From Tubiluchus corallicola (taxonomy: Eukaryota > Priapulida > Priapulimorpha > Priapulimorphida > Tubiluchidae), in assembly GCA_030141605.1 (NCBI GenBank), contig JAQGDQ010000005.1, positions 992,180-1,056,179 of the forward strand: DNA of 64,000 nt. Direction: 5' to 3'. This document shows positions 35,159 through 50,100 of the stretch, piece by piece. The translations under genes and the position numbers were made by a program. Numbering within the stretch: position 1 is the first letter of the stretch; every line of letters starts with the position of its first letter. The notes under the pieces are model-generated. The model worked only from the letters and a program-made list of their open reading frames with translations. It ran no database searches and was not told the DNA's origin.

Positions 35159-38100
35159 CTATTTGCTACCCTCACTATCATCTGCGCTGTTCTCAGTCAC
35201 CTGAGCCATAGACGGAGGTGTCTTTGCAGCGTACTTTGGTTGTCTATCATACTGGTTTCCTTTATCTAAATCTTCTTGTGAACTCTCTGAAATTGGTAAA
35301 TCAATCTTGCTGAAGCACAGCCTCCAATCAATTAGCAAGATTAGCAGAGAAAAACTAAATAGACTTTTACAGAAACAAATGATACCTTTAAAATAATTTT
35401 AAATGTCTTCTTTTCTTCTTCTTATGATACAAAACTTCATTTTCAAATGAGTGGCAAAAAGGACACAGTGAAGAAATGTAAAAAATTAGCAGTTTAAAGC
35501 ATATCAAAGAACAAAAGTTTTATCGACTAAACCCTATTATCAGTAACTCACAAATAGCAAAACTGTGTACTGCTTAACTTGTAGCGTTAAGGAAAAAAGA
35601 AAATTCTAAAAATTAAGGGTAATAGTACATGTTTCCTATATAAATAAACAAAAAAGCTCATCGGAACTTGAAATCTCATATATGTTACCAGAAAAATGGA
35701 GTTTATCTATATCAACTACGTGATTTACACTGTCTCTCTTGACTATACATTAATAAATAATAATATTATTAATAGCATTCATATGGCACCTAGTACACTA
35801 TTTCTCCAGGCCAGTTTTTTTCACAAATAACAACTTTTTTAACTTTTATTTAACCCACTTCACAAGTTCACAATTTGGAGACATTACACATAGTTTACAT
35901 GCAGATGTGGGCTATCCATACATGGAGAGCCATACATGGCAAAAAACCGCAAACCGTACCGACCACCCAGATTTGAACATAACAGATTAAAACACAAAAA
36001 GAATCGCTGGAAAGACACTTAGTTACCATATTCACTTACCATTCAAGCTTTCTGAAGTGCTGATTGAACTGGGAGATATTTTACTGGAATCGCTGCTATT
36101 CCATCTAGGTGGAGTGATTGCCTGCTTCTTATTGGGTGGTGGACTATTCTGAATTTGCATGTGATATTTATAAGTATTCTCTGTACTTTCCATCACACCT
36201 ACCACAAAAAAATTAGCGTAATTTTGCTGAATATGAGAGGAGAAACTGTATGTAAAAAGAATGGTGCTGACATTCAAGGTAAAAAAGCTTAAAAACCTGA
36301 AGCCAAGTCGAATGTACGTCCACTGATGCTTGTTTCTTTCGGGGCTGGTGACCACCAGTTTATTAAAGAGCCAACAATCGGCACATAGCGTAGGATACCC
36401 TAAATAAAAATGTATTAATTACCCATCATTATAAGAATTTATCACATATATAAGAAATACGCAGATTATATATTTCTATATATGTATTCTGTGCACAACA
36501 AAACTGAAACTGTTCAACTCTAGATCTTGCATACAAAATATCCATTTGAGCATTTAAGCTATTTTATTAAGTGACAGAGTTAAAAAAACTGAATCTGTAG
36601 TGTGGAGACGTAGTTTATCAACTTGTTCTGCTTTGTATGTCTATGAAAGACACATTTTTTCTTCTGGTTATAAGCTTACACTCATGTGGAACTTCACTAT
36701 AACTCACTTTAAAATCATATCAGTACAAAGTAAACATGTTTCAATTCTTTGTCTCGTTTTACTATAAATACTGATGAATCCTTAAAAACTAAATTTATTA
36801 TTGCACAAATTATCTCTAAATTCACATGACAGAAAAACATCATACCTCTTGCATTAGTTTATCAACATTCTCTTGTTCAAGATCCTTATTCGCAGCCTCA
36901 ATTCCTTTCTTAACTACAGTAGCCATTGTTTCTATAAACTAAAAATGGAAGAAATAATAATCATTGTAAGCTTACTATGTAGGTTTCGGTTATTCAAATG
37001 AAAAGCTCATTACAGAGACACAACAACGATGTAAATTAATTGAAAATTTAAAAAATTTTGGCACGAAAGAAAATACTTAGAAATAATTAAATTTATTACA
37101 GAAAAACAAATTAACTACATCTCATTCATTATTCTAAAATTTGGTACTCCTTTGTGCATCACGTGAGATAGCTGGAAGATAATTAAGCTGTAGTTTCCCT
37201 TTTGCACCTTGTGATAATAAACATGGTACTTGCCGATAATGAAATTTTATGATTTATTCATATCTTTTTTATTATGGGAGGACTCATATATGTAAATTAA
37301 CCAAAAGCACATGGTTAAGTCACAGGAGCAGCCATCTACAAAAATTATTATCAAACTAACAAAAGCTGCAATTTTGAAAGAAAACTGTACCTAATCTTAA
37401 ACTATCTCCCCTAAAAAAATATTCAAAGGAAACACATTTTTTTTCAAGAATGGTTTACGTTGTTCAGAATTATTCAGTTGTGATGTACAGCACACGTTCA
37501 AGAACTCATGCATGAGCACAACGCATCTGAATTGTAAAATAAGCCGAGTATTTGTATGTCACACTGAATGTTGTACAGAAGCACTGTACTTCATTTTTCG
37601 CTTTCGCAAACACATGCAACACGATCATGGAATGTTTAAAAAATATGTCCTTTTTGTGATGTCATCACTAGTTGGGCTTGCCTGTCGTTAATTAAGTGCT
37701 TAGCCTATTATTTAATTATCAAAAAATGCTTAAGCATTATTATAGCTATTAAAATGTATACTTCTTACCATACTTCAAAATGGGACAGGATATGAGAAAT
37801 CATTCTACACTGCATTTTCCCTTTAATATTCATACTTTAGCTTTGGTTCTTGGATCATCAAGTAGGGACTAACTACCTAATTGAGCTGATATTGGCAAAT
37901 TTGCCAATAATTAGGACTTCATTTGCTGTAGTTATATAGTTGCTAAAACTCTAAATCTTTTAAGCAGCTGTAGTTATTATTAGTTATAGTGTAGCACAAT
38001 TTTTAGATACTTTAAGATTCATAGCAAATACTGCAAAATCCAAATTGAAATTCGCTTTTATGAATACAGATGAAGTATCTCAACATTTGTTGTATTTAAT

Positions 38101-41100
38101 TTTTTTGCTGAGTGATTCATATTGCTCAATCTTAAACAAATTATTAAACAAAATTACCTGTTTATTCAGAAATTATGCTGTTGTAGCAGAGATAAATTGT
38201 ATCTAGTCATCAGTACGAGCATGGAAATGTAGAAAATTATTTGGATAAGATTTATTTTTTAAACTGCACCTTTCACTCAGAACAGGTTGCATATATTAAA
38301 TATTCAACAAAACAGCTGATAATAGCAGCTTGTTGAACAGCTTCAGAAGCTTATAGCCAATGCCAGAAATACCTGATAATAATTTAAAAATTAGTAGTGA
38401 TTATATCACTATAGCAGTGTATTGTACCTTTGAAGATTCTTCTACTTCTTTACCAGTTTCACAAACCATGTTAATGAGATCTTCAGTGTCCGTGTCTTCT
38501 GTCACCATGCCAAATCGTATACATGCTTGTCCATCAACAGATTCTCCTAAATATGAGTTAAGTGTGATGGATTTGATTCTTTCATAAAAGATACTATAAA
38601 TACCTGTCTTGACTCATCAGCATAAATGTCTGTATATAATGGTTTTTACAGTCTAATAAGCAGGTGCAGTGGTCATTTTTGCGTTGGTTTCCCACAAAGT
38701 CAATTGACAAACACATCGTGCGAGCAATGTATGTAACAAAGCTTGTGGCTAATAGCAGTGACTTACAAATGAAGTAATAAGACTCAGTGTCTAAACAGAA
38801 TACAATAAGTGTGAGTTGGAAATCATTGCCCTGTGCCTTTCTTGCATATTTCGCAATAATCTCATAATCTCCCGTGCTCAAAGTTTTCATGATTTACATT
38901 ATTATTACTAACTAAAATATGTTCCACTTGCATATTAACAAAATGCACTTGACAAATATTTTATTCAAGTTAACGGTTAACCTAATGCAACATATTAACA
39001 CTACTGCATTTTGAAAAAAATTATTTAGCATGCAAGTTTGCCTCTCAAACCAACTGCCGGCAAGGCCTCTCAAACCAACTGCCGGCAAGGTTGGGGTATC
39101 AAAAATATAGCCCTTCTACAACTTCCGCAAATCTACCCTAAAGGTAATTAACAAGTAGGGGTGAGCATCAAATGTTCCAGTTCAATTCGAACGAATTTTT
39201 TTAGTTTGAATTCAATTCAAACCCAAAATTATACATTTGAATAATTCAGCACTTCAACTACATACGTTCCATACCATTACAGCATTTGAAACAGCATGCA
39301 ATCAGCACAATTTAGATGCGATTTCTGTGCACAAATTTTCAAGAAATTATTAGTGTTTTTATTGCAGAACAAAATCAAGTAATATGCAAGATCTTCGCAA
39401 AACTTCTTTTCCTTAGTAATTCAAAAATTTATTCGAAAATCTTTAAAACTGTTGATTTCGATTCAGATTCAAAAATCTCAAAATACGGTTCGATTCGAGT
39501 TCAAAAGTCAATTGAATTTGATTAAAATCCGCTTTCTGGTAGAGAATGCTCACCCCAAGTTACAGTGTTCTTGCTAACAAACCTAATGTGAAAGCGGAGT
39601 CAGCGTTCTTGACTTGGTGAAGAAGTTCAAGATTAATCTTGTTTAACTCATTCTTTTTTATCTCATCTGTAGAGTCATCGGAATTGTTTGCAAGATCTGT
39701 GGGAACGTAGCTAAAAATATGGTAAATCGATTACATTCACATTAACCCTGCAATCGTATTCTGAGAAGTATTTTAAACTAAAATCAAACTACTTTGCTAA
39801 CATGAAAAGGAAAAGCCAAAGCTTTATGTGACATGAGATGCAATACAAATGTGACTATATGGCACCGTTAGAAAACTGTAGAAAACAAAGTTTGTAATCT
39901 AATTAATATACTGACAAGACATATGAATGCGTGTTTACACTTTGGTTAAACAAAAAAAAACAACAAAAAAAAAACAAGTCCTTGGCATGAAGTTTATAAA
40001 CTTCCAAATAAGGCTTGTAAGTCACTTAACAAAGCAAATATAGTAAAACATTATATGCAGAAACACTAGTTATGAATGATTTTGGTGTTTTAGGTTCCGA
40101 AAAGCAATAGCCTTTTAACGAATTTTCGTTCACTAAGGCAATTATCTCTGCCTAAGGATAAAAATTGCTCAAAAAATTGATGGGCACATTGCTAGTACTA
40201 TATAGTGAATTAGGAACACTAGTTATGAACGACTTCAGAGTTTAAGGCACACTAACTCGCCGACTTTACTGCAGGAGGTTCTGCGGCTTGTCCCATATAA
40301 TCATTCATCCTAGTTTTGTATAAATCCAGTCATTTGTTGCAGCACTAATAGTGAAAGACTTGTTGTGGAAACCGGATAGGAGGATGGATAGGCACGTAAC
40401 CTCATTTTAACCGACTTAACTTTGACTGGTTGTTGACAAAGTATCAGCGTTAATACTGACATAATAATAATATAATACCAGTGCAAAAAGCAACAGTTGG
40501 TGTTGAAGCACCTTTTTAGATCAAATGTTGTCAGTGCTCTATATCATAAACTGCACATTCTAAAGTTATTTGTTTTACTGCAAAAAGGTCACAATAACCT
40601 CCTGTATTTTTGCTACTTATGCATTGATAATAAATAACTAAAAAAGTTTTGGTTAAGTCCAAATGCAATAAAAATTGTTGGCTTTTAAGTGCCAATACTT
40701 TTATGATGAAATTCAAGCATCTACCAATTGTTTGTTTTTGATTTGTCAATTTTGAAAACTCGCTAATAGCCACTATTGAAACAAATTTAAAGAGGCATTG
40801 TGCGTATGACACATGCTGTAATAACTGTAAAGAAACTACTATGTAATAATAATTTATAACATACCGAACTGCACCAAGCCCAGCCCAGTTCCCAACATCA
40901 ACTAACTCCAAATTGTTGTGTGATGTCACTATGTCTCTAAAAAGAGCTCGCTGTCGTGCTGTTGCATTTAATATGGAGACTTTGTCAAACAGACATTCAA
41001 TAAACTCATCCATGTGTTGAAGTGTAGTACCAATAACTAGAAATGTAAAATAGTTGTAAAGTTAGTTGTGCACACGGCCTATATAAAGATTAAGACCAAC

Positions 41101-44100
41101 ATACACAAACTCTACTCCAGGCCCAACTAGGCTACATGGTAAAACAAGCTTAAATTTTTATTCCAATAGCATAACATCTTTCAAAAATTGAAAAACTTAT
41201 TTGAGACATAATTTCCACTCTATAGCTATATTCCTATTTAAAGCTCTGTAATTCTTAACTAAGAGTATGTGAGTATTTTACCTATTGATAAACTTGACCG
41301 ATTTATTTTTTATTTATTTATTATTAAATAGATGACTTTTATTAAAAAATCATTAAGCAATTGCAGGAATTGTCATTATTTTTTGAGGAGTGGCTTACTG
41401 TGTGCATTCTCCAAAGGACAGTATCTGATACAGATCCCTTCACCATCGAGTTCAATCACGTCAGTTAACACTTCCGGAATATCACGCTGCAGGGTCTGCC
41501 CCATCTGAATATAACAAAACATCCACAAATTAAGCAAACATGAAGCGTTAAGAATTAAATGCACATCTTTGGGCAAAAGGCATTCTCACCAAGTTTATAG
41601 GACATGCATTTCATGCCTACAAGTGAGAGCTAGTATTGTTAGCGATCACGATTGATTTTCAGAACTGACTGCGATATTCTAATTTTTTTTTAAAATTGGA
41701 AAGAAATTATCACAAAAATGATCGCATGGATCAATTACGAAGCAATCATAAACAATAATCACAAAAGTGATTGCAATCATTTGTGCGATGACCATCACTG
41801 ATCATTGATCGTTAATTGCCATCATTTCAATTGCAGTCATAACAACCCTGGTGGAAAGGAACCTCTGACGAATGAAGAAATAGAAAAGCCAGGCCCTTTA
41901 CATCGATAACACTTTACCAAACTTCTTTTTAATACAGTTTAATTCATCGACTATTCGTGGTGATGTCTTTCAAACGAAGTGTTCAGTAGAAAAAAGTGGT
42001 GGAAACTGGACAACAACACCAAGGTCACCAATAACAATGACCAAGACATTAGTAAACAAATTGTTACTGTAATAAGATGATAAATGGAAATTGTACAGCA
42101 CAAAGGAAACTGAATTAAGCTGCATCTATAGCGACGCTGTAAGAGATAACATGTGCTCTATCACCTATCTTTGATTTGACAGCAAAGAAACATTCAAGTT
42201 GATTTGACAGCATGATCTTCTGGATGTTGTTTTTTGGATGTCATGGTTAACAGTTGTTCTAAAATTTTTAAACCCCATACTGTCACAACTTACCTGACAA
42301 CAGTTACTTTATCTATGACATAATCTTTATTTATTTTTGATAATTTTGTGCAGCATGCCAGTGGAAATAGATAAAATGTTATCTTACGACTGCTCGGCAT
42401 CTAGTGTGAAGTTGCTACCATTCAGTTTGACTGTACCATCTAACTGTTAGCAGGAATTGTATACATTGCAGAACCACTGTAGAAAAGAATCTTATTTGGT
42501 TGAGTTCTGTTTGCCCAGGGAAAGCAGGAAGTGTATGTGTAGCGGTTTGCCTCTCGTAATGTGATGACTAATAATGTGTTGAAATGTTTAACGGAGACTA
42601 TGTAGGGCAAGAGACGGAGACGGATTAAAGTAGAGTTACAACATTAACACTTATTTCTGCTAACGAAACACGTAAATTAACTTGACAACCTCATACACGT
42701 CACAACAATCTCATAAACGCGTATTCATGCACCGGTCAGTACGCCGTCCATTGTTCACTAAATGCAAAATACTGGACGAACCAACAATGCCTGCTGATGA
42801 TTAATAGAGGGCAGCACCATCTAATAAAAGTAAATGCAATCCTGGAATTACATTATGCTTGGAATGACATAGTACATGTAAATGGATTGAAAAATTTTCA
42901 GGCTGTTCTGGTGTTCTTAAAAAAACATAGTTACCCTTCGGTCCCTTCCAAACAAGACTTCAACATCATTTCACTAGCTATTTGCAACTTTTCACTTTAG
43001 TCAAATTTGCAAATTCCCAGATAACTAGTTTGTGTCATAATCACATCATTTATTTTTGTACTTTAATTTTGTCATTTGTTCATACATGGCACAAGTTCAC
43101 AGCACATAGAAATATGATTAGTGGTAACTGTTTCAACTAATGTTATAGGTTAAATCTAATAACAACAATAAATGTGGCATGTTATTTAATGCATATTTAT
43201 CTGAACCATAACAGTTTTACACACTTTCTGCATTTTCAAATGAACTAAATCTATAATTAATATTACATAATCAAGATATAATTAAATAGTTAATTAACCA
43301 AATTTAATTTCTTAACACATTCTCACTGTAGCACATTTTAAATAAGTTTACTTACTTTCATTTTAGTAGTAAGCTTGCATACTTTATGTAGTGATTACAG
43401 AATATCACTATTTTAGCTCTTTTGAAAAACTGTGATGGTTCAAATGACTAATAACGAACATAAACTAGTAAAGATTTTTTACTTTTTACTTGAATATAGT
43501 TATTTATAATCTCGTCGTGCTGGCAGAGATTTGTAAGAAAAAGCTACAAAATTGATTGTTGGAATTAAATTATAAAAATTACAGTACGAATAACAACACA
43601 GTACGTTGAGTGAAAGCACTCTACATGTAATTAAACAGATTGATTTATACAAGACTATGTCCACGTAAGTAAGGTGTGTTGAAGAAGCAACATAAACAAC
43701 TGACATGTAACTTTGAGAAAATAGCTTGTATGCTTTAGCTTGTAAGCTGACATTATGAGACAATTAGATAGCTGGACAATGTTGTATAACGTCAGGCTGC
43801 CTGAGGAGGTGTTGTCAATGCTTCTCTTTTCTGCATTTGTAGTAAATAAATTCACATAGCAGCGATATGAGTGAGACAATGAATCCACAAAGCAGAACCC
43901 ACAAGACAGCACCAAGTTGGTTCAATGTAATAGACTGGACATTAATGGCCTGATGAGGTTCGTCCACACACTTTCTCAATGGTTTCATCATGGTCTGTAA
44001 AAAATTTTCTATTAGATCACCTTGCATCAACGTGGCAATTCCGAAATTCAATGACTCGGCAAAATCATTTACTTTCCTAATTCCAAAAGTTAATGGAAGT

Positions 44101-47100
44101 GGAACGAACGAAACTGGTGCATATGAAAACCTACATCTTCCATGCACATAATAATCCTGAATTAATGCCAATGCTGCATATATATTATCATTAAAATATG
44201 TATACTTCCCTGTAGCAGTTAAGTTTAATGCTATCTCTACACTGTCAACAGGTACATTTCCATCAGCTTCCATTTTCTTCCACAGCTTCCCATATTCAGA
44301 CTCAGGAGCACTATTTTTCAACACTGACGTTGACGCAAAATCTCCTACTGTAACAGGAGTTGTATCACTGTCTATCAATTCTTGCAGGGAAATGAATGAG
44401 TAACTTTCTTTGCTGATAAACAGTTTACTAACTAATGTCCCTGTGTACATTGCTATCATATTTACAGCAAAAATCCACCACCATCCAATAAGCATTCTGG
44501 TTGACAGGCATCTGGGTAGGTAAGTTCCAGGTTGTTGCAAAAGTGACGACAGTGCGAACCGAATAAAGTATATGACATTGTTTCTTTCAGAAAATCTCCC
44601 CTTTTGCTGGTTTGCTGGCTTGGTGCAACAATCGAGACAAAACAGTAGTGATCCAACCACTAAAGTATATGTTATTAGAAGTAGCCAAACAGGCCAAGAA
44701 AATGGATCTGTCAAACCAAAACCTTTTAGTTCATGTTTCTTTACAACAAAAACATTTGGTGAATATGCAATAGGGTGAAGGAATCTCATATATTCAGTTC
44801 TTTCAGGAATTGTAGACACTAATCCAACAAGATCAACTTCTCCACTTTCCATGATTTTTTCAGGAGTTTCTAGTGATCCAAAATATTTCACAGTGTACAC
44901 AAAGTCTAAACTTTTGCTAAGCATCGCAATAATTTCATTCAAAAATGGATTGATTGCTTCGTCTTCCCAAAATGCTACTCTAAGATTTATTCCTCCGAGT
45001 GAATAGTTGTGCTTTTTAACAGTGTAACTAAGAAGACCATTAACGTTTTTCGGCATAAAGTTATCCAGTCCTGCGTGACACCAGGCAGACTGAATTGACG
45101 ATTTTTGAACATGACAGAGAATTTTATTTTCACAAATTATCATCCACACAGGACTTGTAGCAAAGCTCAACATTAAAAACAATAAACTTATCCAGAACAT
45201 TCTGTTGCACAAATACTATTATTAATGTGTATTAATTCTGTGTGAAAATTAAAAGTTCTAGTATATTAAAAGTATAAATTCGTAAAAACGCACACGTGCA
45301 TTTGTCATGAAAATAAAAACCGATTGACAAACAGTGACTCTTAACAATGAGTTAGGCAGAGGAGGTAATAGACAATATCAGTATTGCATAAGCACTGTTT
45401 GCTGAACATTAGCTTGCATTTATTCAACTGCTGCCTGTTTGTGTAAGAATGGAAAGCTTTCAGCAGCTGAATAAAATGCACACACGTCATCTGATTTTGC
45501 TATATTTTACGTTTCACCATTTGAGATGAAACAAACTTCAGAACAGAAGTCCTTATTAAAAGCAATATCATAACAGACCAGTTTTGTCAATTTTGGACAT
45601 TATTTACATTATCAAGAAGGTTATATTTTACACTTTTTTTACAAAAACCACTGTTTACAATAATCATCTCTACAATGTCAATCGTCAAAGTACATCACTT
45701 ACATTCATGTGTTTAATAAAGCAATAAATGTCAGTCATTTATGTTAAGCAGTTAACTGACTGTCTCTTTGCCAGAAGCACTCAAAAATAACAGTAACTCA
45801 GTAAACAGATCGGATTGACCAGCGTGTATCAACATTGGAAAGGGGGATAGAAATGCAAGGACATTGCTAAGAACTTTTTTTTGTTTGATTAAATAGAAAT
45901 GAACTGCAATCGAATGAACTGCTAATTTTTTGACAAGAAAAGAATCATGCCTATTATTCAATTACTGAGCAAAATTATATATATATATATAATAGCTGGT
46001 AATTTCAAAGCAACAGTTTACTTTGCTTTTTAAGAGCGATTCCAGATGAATGATTTTCACAAAGAACATTACAAGGTAAATGACCTATATGGAAACTAGT
46101 GCAAGTCTGATATCGGTCCTTTGTGAGGGCTCGTATTTTCAAAATTTTACATTTCCAGGAACTATTGTGAGTTCGATGATGTTTGGCTATTTCTGGACAC
46201 AACTGGACCTGGAAGTGGTTCAACAATTCTTACAAGCACTTACAACAAAATGGCATAATGAAGACTCTTGAAACCTGAGCAGGTAAGAGACCAAAAAGTA
46301 TATAGCACTTGTTCGCCTTTTGGTGAGTTTTGACTTTTGAATTTGTCTAGGCATGACAGTTATGTGTGTGAGCATTTCAACACAAAAAAGTACAGAGTTG
46401 ACACACAGTTAGTTGAGGGACTAAACACGACGAATGCGAAATAGTGAAAGCCAAGGTAACTTTGACTTCTGCAAAATCAGCCATTGAACGTGCTAGGCTA
46501 GGATCGTTCGGAATTTTTTAAATCAATTCCATTTGAATAGAGTAATGTACGGCTGAAACTCAGCCACATAAAAGGAAGCCAGTTATTTGTTGACCCTACA
46601 CAGATGACACTCAATTAACTAACACAACGAATTGGTATACTAATGGTATAGGCTTTCGTTTACATCAAATCAAGATGAACGGGTGTTGCGCTGGTGAACT
46701 TATGAAAAAGGACTTTCGAATTTTATTTATTTCAACCCAAATTATCTTGCCTTTTAAATTCTGTTATTTAAATGCATACTAAACACTGCCTAAATAAATG
46801 CATACGATAAATGACAAGTTTGCAAAGTGCAAATTTCCATTAATAAGACAAATACAGCACAAAGGCTGCCGCCTGTATATAAACAACATGAGATATTACG
46901 CCTTTGTATCAGAAATAATGATATATAAAGCACAATAGGAATTTTCATTAATGAAATGAGTAGTGGAAGTTACCAATCTGCAATATCAAAGATATAACTA
47001 GGCTCAATGGTAGGTGTAGCAGACTTAGCATTCTTTTTGTTAATCTTACTTATCGTGCACGAGGCGCCATCTGTGACGTGAATGTAAAGCTTTTGGTTTT

Positions 47101-50100
47101 GGCCAGCGTTTCTGTTTGTTACCTGCTAGTCACCTGTCTGTCATTACATACCTGTGCTCTGAACAGTCAGGTTAATCCATTTATGGGAGCTGTTGGACAT
47201 TTATGTTATACTGGACATACTAATTATGTTAATAAAGCATACAGTGGTATTAACCTCTGTTTACAGTGTTTTCTGTGACTACATCATTAACCTGACTAAA
47301 CTATTATGCTGACATTTGCTGTGGAAAGTTTATTTTTTACAACAGTGAACTGTGGAGGATTAGAAGCCATGCTGTAGCCTATACAGGTACACAACTCTGA
47401 GCTTGACCTACTTTGCTGTTAACACTGATTGTAGGACAACTACTGCTACGTTGCTGTAAAACTTTAGACTGCTGTGTGGAAATAATAATGTCACAGTCTG
47501 GAAAGAAGGAGCTTTCTCAGCACGCAGATAATATTAGTGATGAGAGTGCCCCACTGGAAACTGAATCTACTGTCACGGGTACTACTGCAATTCCTGATTG
47601 GCAACAATTTCTAATGCCGTCTGAGAATATTAAAAAGTTAAAAAGAACTAGGTCAGGTCAAGTGGCCTACATGACAAGACTGATTAATGTTTTGAAGTCA
47701 CTACTACGACAGAATGCCGATTTTGAACTAATAAAGGAAAAGGCCGATTCATTAACAAAGGCCTATGAGGAGGTTCTAAACACTTGTGAGACTTTGAAGC
47801 AATTAGTGACTGAACAATGTGAATTAGATGAAATATGTGAGTACATGGATGGCAAAAGCTGTGAGTACAGTGCCGTGCAAGCAAACGTGGAGGCGTATCT
47901 ACAACAGAAATGGCAACCAAGCCCACATGCAGCACCCTCTCCTGGTAGTGATCATGGATCCGCCCGTTTGCATTCACTCAAGCCACCGGAAGTGCCCGCA
48001 CCACCGGGTAGCGATCATGGATCCGCCCTCACACGCTCATCACAGGCAAACTCGCGACGCAGCGTGAGTTCAAGCGCTAAAATAAAGGTGGATGCCTATA
48101 AAGCAAAACTAAAGCTTGAACAGTTGCAAGGTGAACAAATGCTAAAACAACAACAGTTGCAAAGTGAACAAGTGCTAAGACAACAACAGTTGAAAATTGA
48201 ACAAGAGTGTGAAAAACTTAGAGCAGAGACTGATTTTAAGATAGCAACAGAGAGTTTGCGAATTTTGCAGGAAGAAGAAAGAGATGCAAATTCAGTTGAG
48301 TTGCATTCACACTTGTCTCACATGACACCTGCACATGGAACTGCCCACCACAGATCGTAAGGGCGTTCCCAGGATAAAGCCAGACAAACAGCAATGAATG
48401 CAGGTGCATTCACAAGTGCAGACACACTCGTTCATGTGAACCCAACTTCTCGTGTTGTTGACGGGGCTCAAGTTGCAGAAGGACATGTAACGTACGACTG
48501 TCTTGACGATGCCCAGGTGAGGAATACACCATCTGCATCTAATGTCAATGTTATCAGGGAGATGGCAGATGCAATAAAACGAGGTTTTTCTTTACCTGCA
48601 TCAGCGCTAACTGAATTTAATGGCGATCCAACTGATTATCATCGTTTTCTATGCTCATTTGAGGCCAATGTTGAATCAAAATGCAGCGACGATGGTGAAA
48701 AATTGCACTTCTTACAACGATATACAACTGGTAAGGCTTATGAGCTGATTAAAAACTGTGTGACGCTGCAACCAAGTGAAGGCTTCTTGAAAGCAAAGAA
48801 GCTTTTGGAAGAGCGTTTTGGCTCTCCTTATGTGATAGCCCGAGCATACATTAATGGATTAATTGATGGACCAGAGTTCAAGGTCAGTGACAGGAAAGGG
48901 CTTCAAGATTATGCTGATAAACTGGTTGATTGCCGAGATGCTTTAGGGCGTCTAGGTTATCACGCGGATATTAATGCTTCTGATAATTTAAAGAAGATTG
49001 TGAGGCGGTTACCAATGCAATGGCGAAGCCAGTGGTTAAGTACGCTCACTGAAGAAGATGACTCTAATAATCAACATCATATTAAGGAAGCCACGTTTGC
49101 AGATTTAGTGTATTTCGTTTGCAAGAAGGCCAAAGCAAGCAACCACCCAGTCTTCGGTGACATATTTGAGAGCAGCAAACAATTATCCTCTAGAGGTGTT
49201 TCTGGGAAAAGGATGGAAAGGAGCAAAAGTACAAAGGTCTTCAACACCGAATTGGCAAGGCAAAATGCTAAATGTCCAATGTGTCTTAGAGACCATAGTT
49301 TGGAAGACTGCACTGATTTTAAGAAGAATGTTACCGATGACAGATTCCAATTTGTTTTTAAAAAGAAGCTTTGCATAAATTGCTTTAAGCCAGATCATAG
49401 ATCGAAGATGTGCCCTCTAGGAATGAAGTGCAAAGACACGAACTGTAAAACACGCACAAAGCATCACCAAATGTTGCATCCATTACCGAGGTTTGGTCGT
49501 GGTGGCATAACCGAAAGACGACAACAACCAGGGCAGCAAAAGACACCTAGTGTTTCATACAATCCGCCAAACGGAGCCGGGCCAAGTCAAATCGATGACC
49601 ACTCTGGAGGTAATGGCACTGTAGTGGTCGCTGAAGTCACTGAGACTGAGAATCGTAATGTACCAGAATTGAGGAGTTGTAATTCTACACAGTTTGTCGA
49701 TCCTGGCTGTTTTCTACAAGTTGTTCCTGTAACTGTTAAGTCGGAATTGAACGGTAGAACTGTTACAACATTAGCAATGCTGGACAGTTGTTCAAGCTCT
49801 TGCCTTTGTGAGCAAAAGCTTCTGCAATACCTCAATGTTGAAGGTTCCAAAGGTACAGTGTCCATAACTACTGTGTGTGGAAAAGAGCAGCGACAAGTTG
49901 AGAAAATTGACTTGCTAGTGTCTGGAATCGACTGCGATGAGTATATCAAATTACCAAGTGTAGCAGCTATGAATGGTTTAAATTTGAGTTCCACAAAGTG
50001 TCCAAAAAGGGTGGAGCTGAACACCTTTGAGCACTTGAAGTCCATTCCGTTCTACACAGCTGACATCAATGAGGTTACGCTAATGTTAGGCACAAATGCA

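Noticed and set aside
35940-35990. Second tRNA-like element on the minus strand (GTTCAAATCTGGGTGG)
   Set aside because: Only a B-box-like word; no A box at proper spacing.
36032-36355. 107-codon minus-strand frame
   Set aside because: Reads through an intron and in the wrong frame over the exon at 36297-36399; the true exons are 36040-36198 and 36297-36399.
40531-41013. 160-codon minus-strand frame
   Set aside because: Only 40865-41013 is exon; the frame runs through a GT donor at 40864 into intron, and past it the protein loses all similarity.
42540-42800. Possible solo LTR in the PDXDC1 intron
   Set aside because: Base composition differs and a GAGACGGAGACGG tract is present, but no TG..CA boundaries with target duplication were found.
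47684-48067. Alternative frames inside the BEL Gag region
   Set aside because: Low-complexity Gln/His/Pro shadows of the Gag frame.
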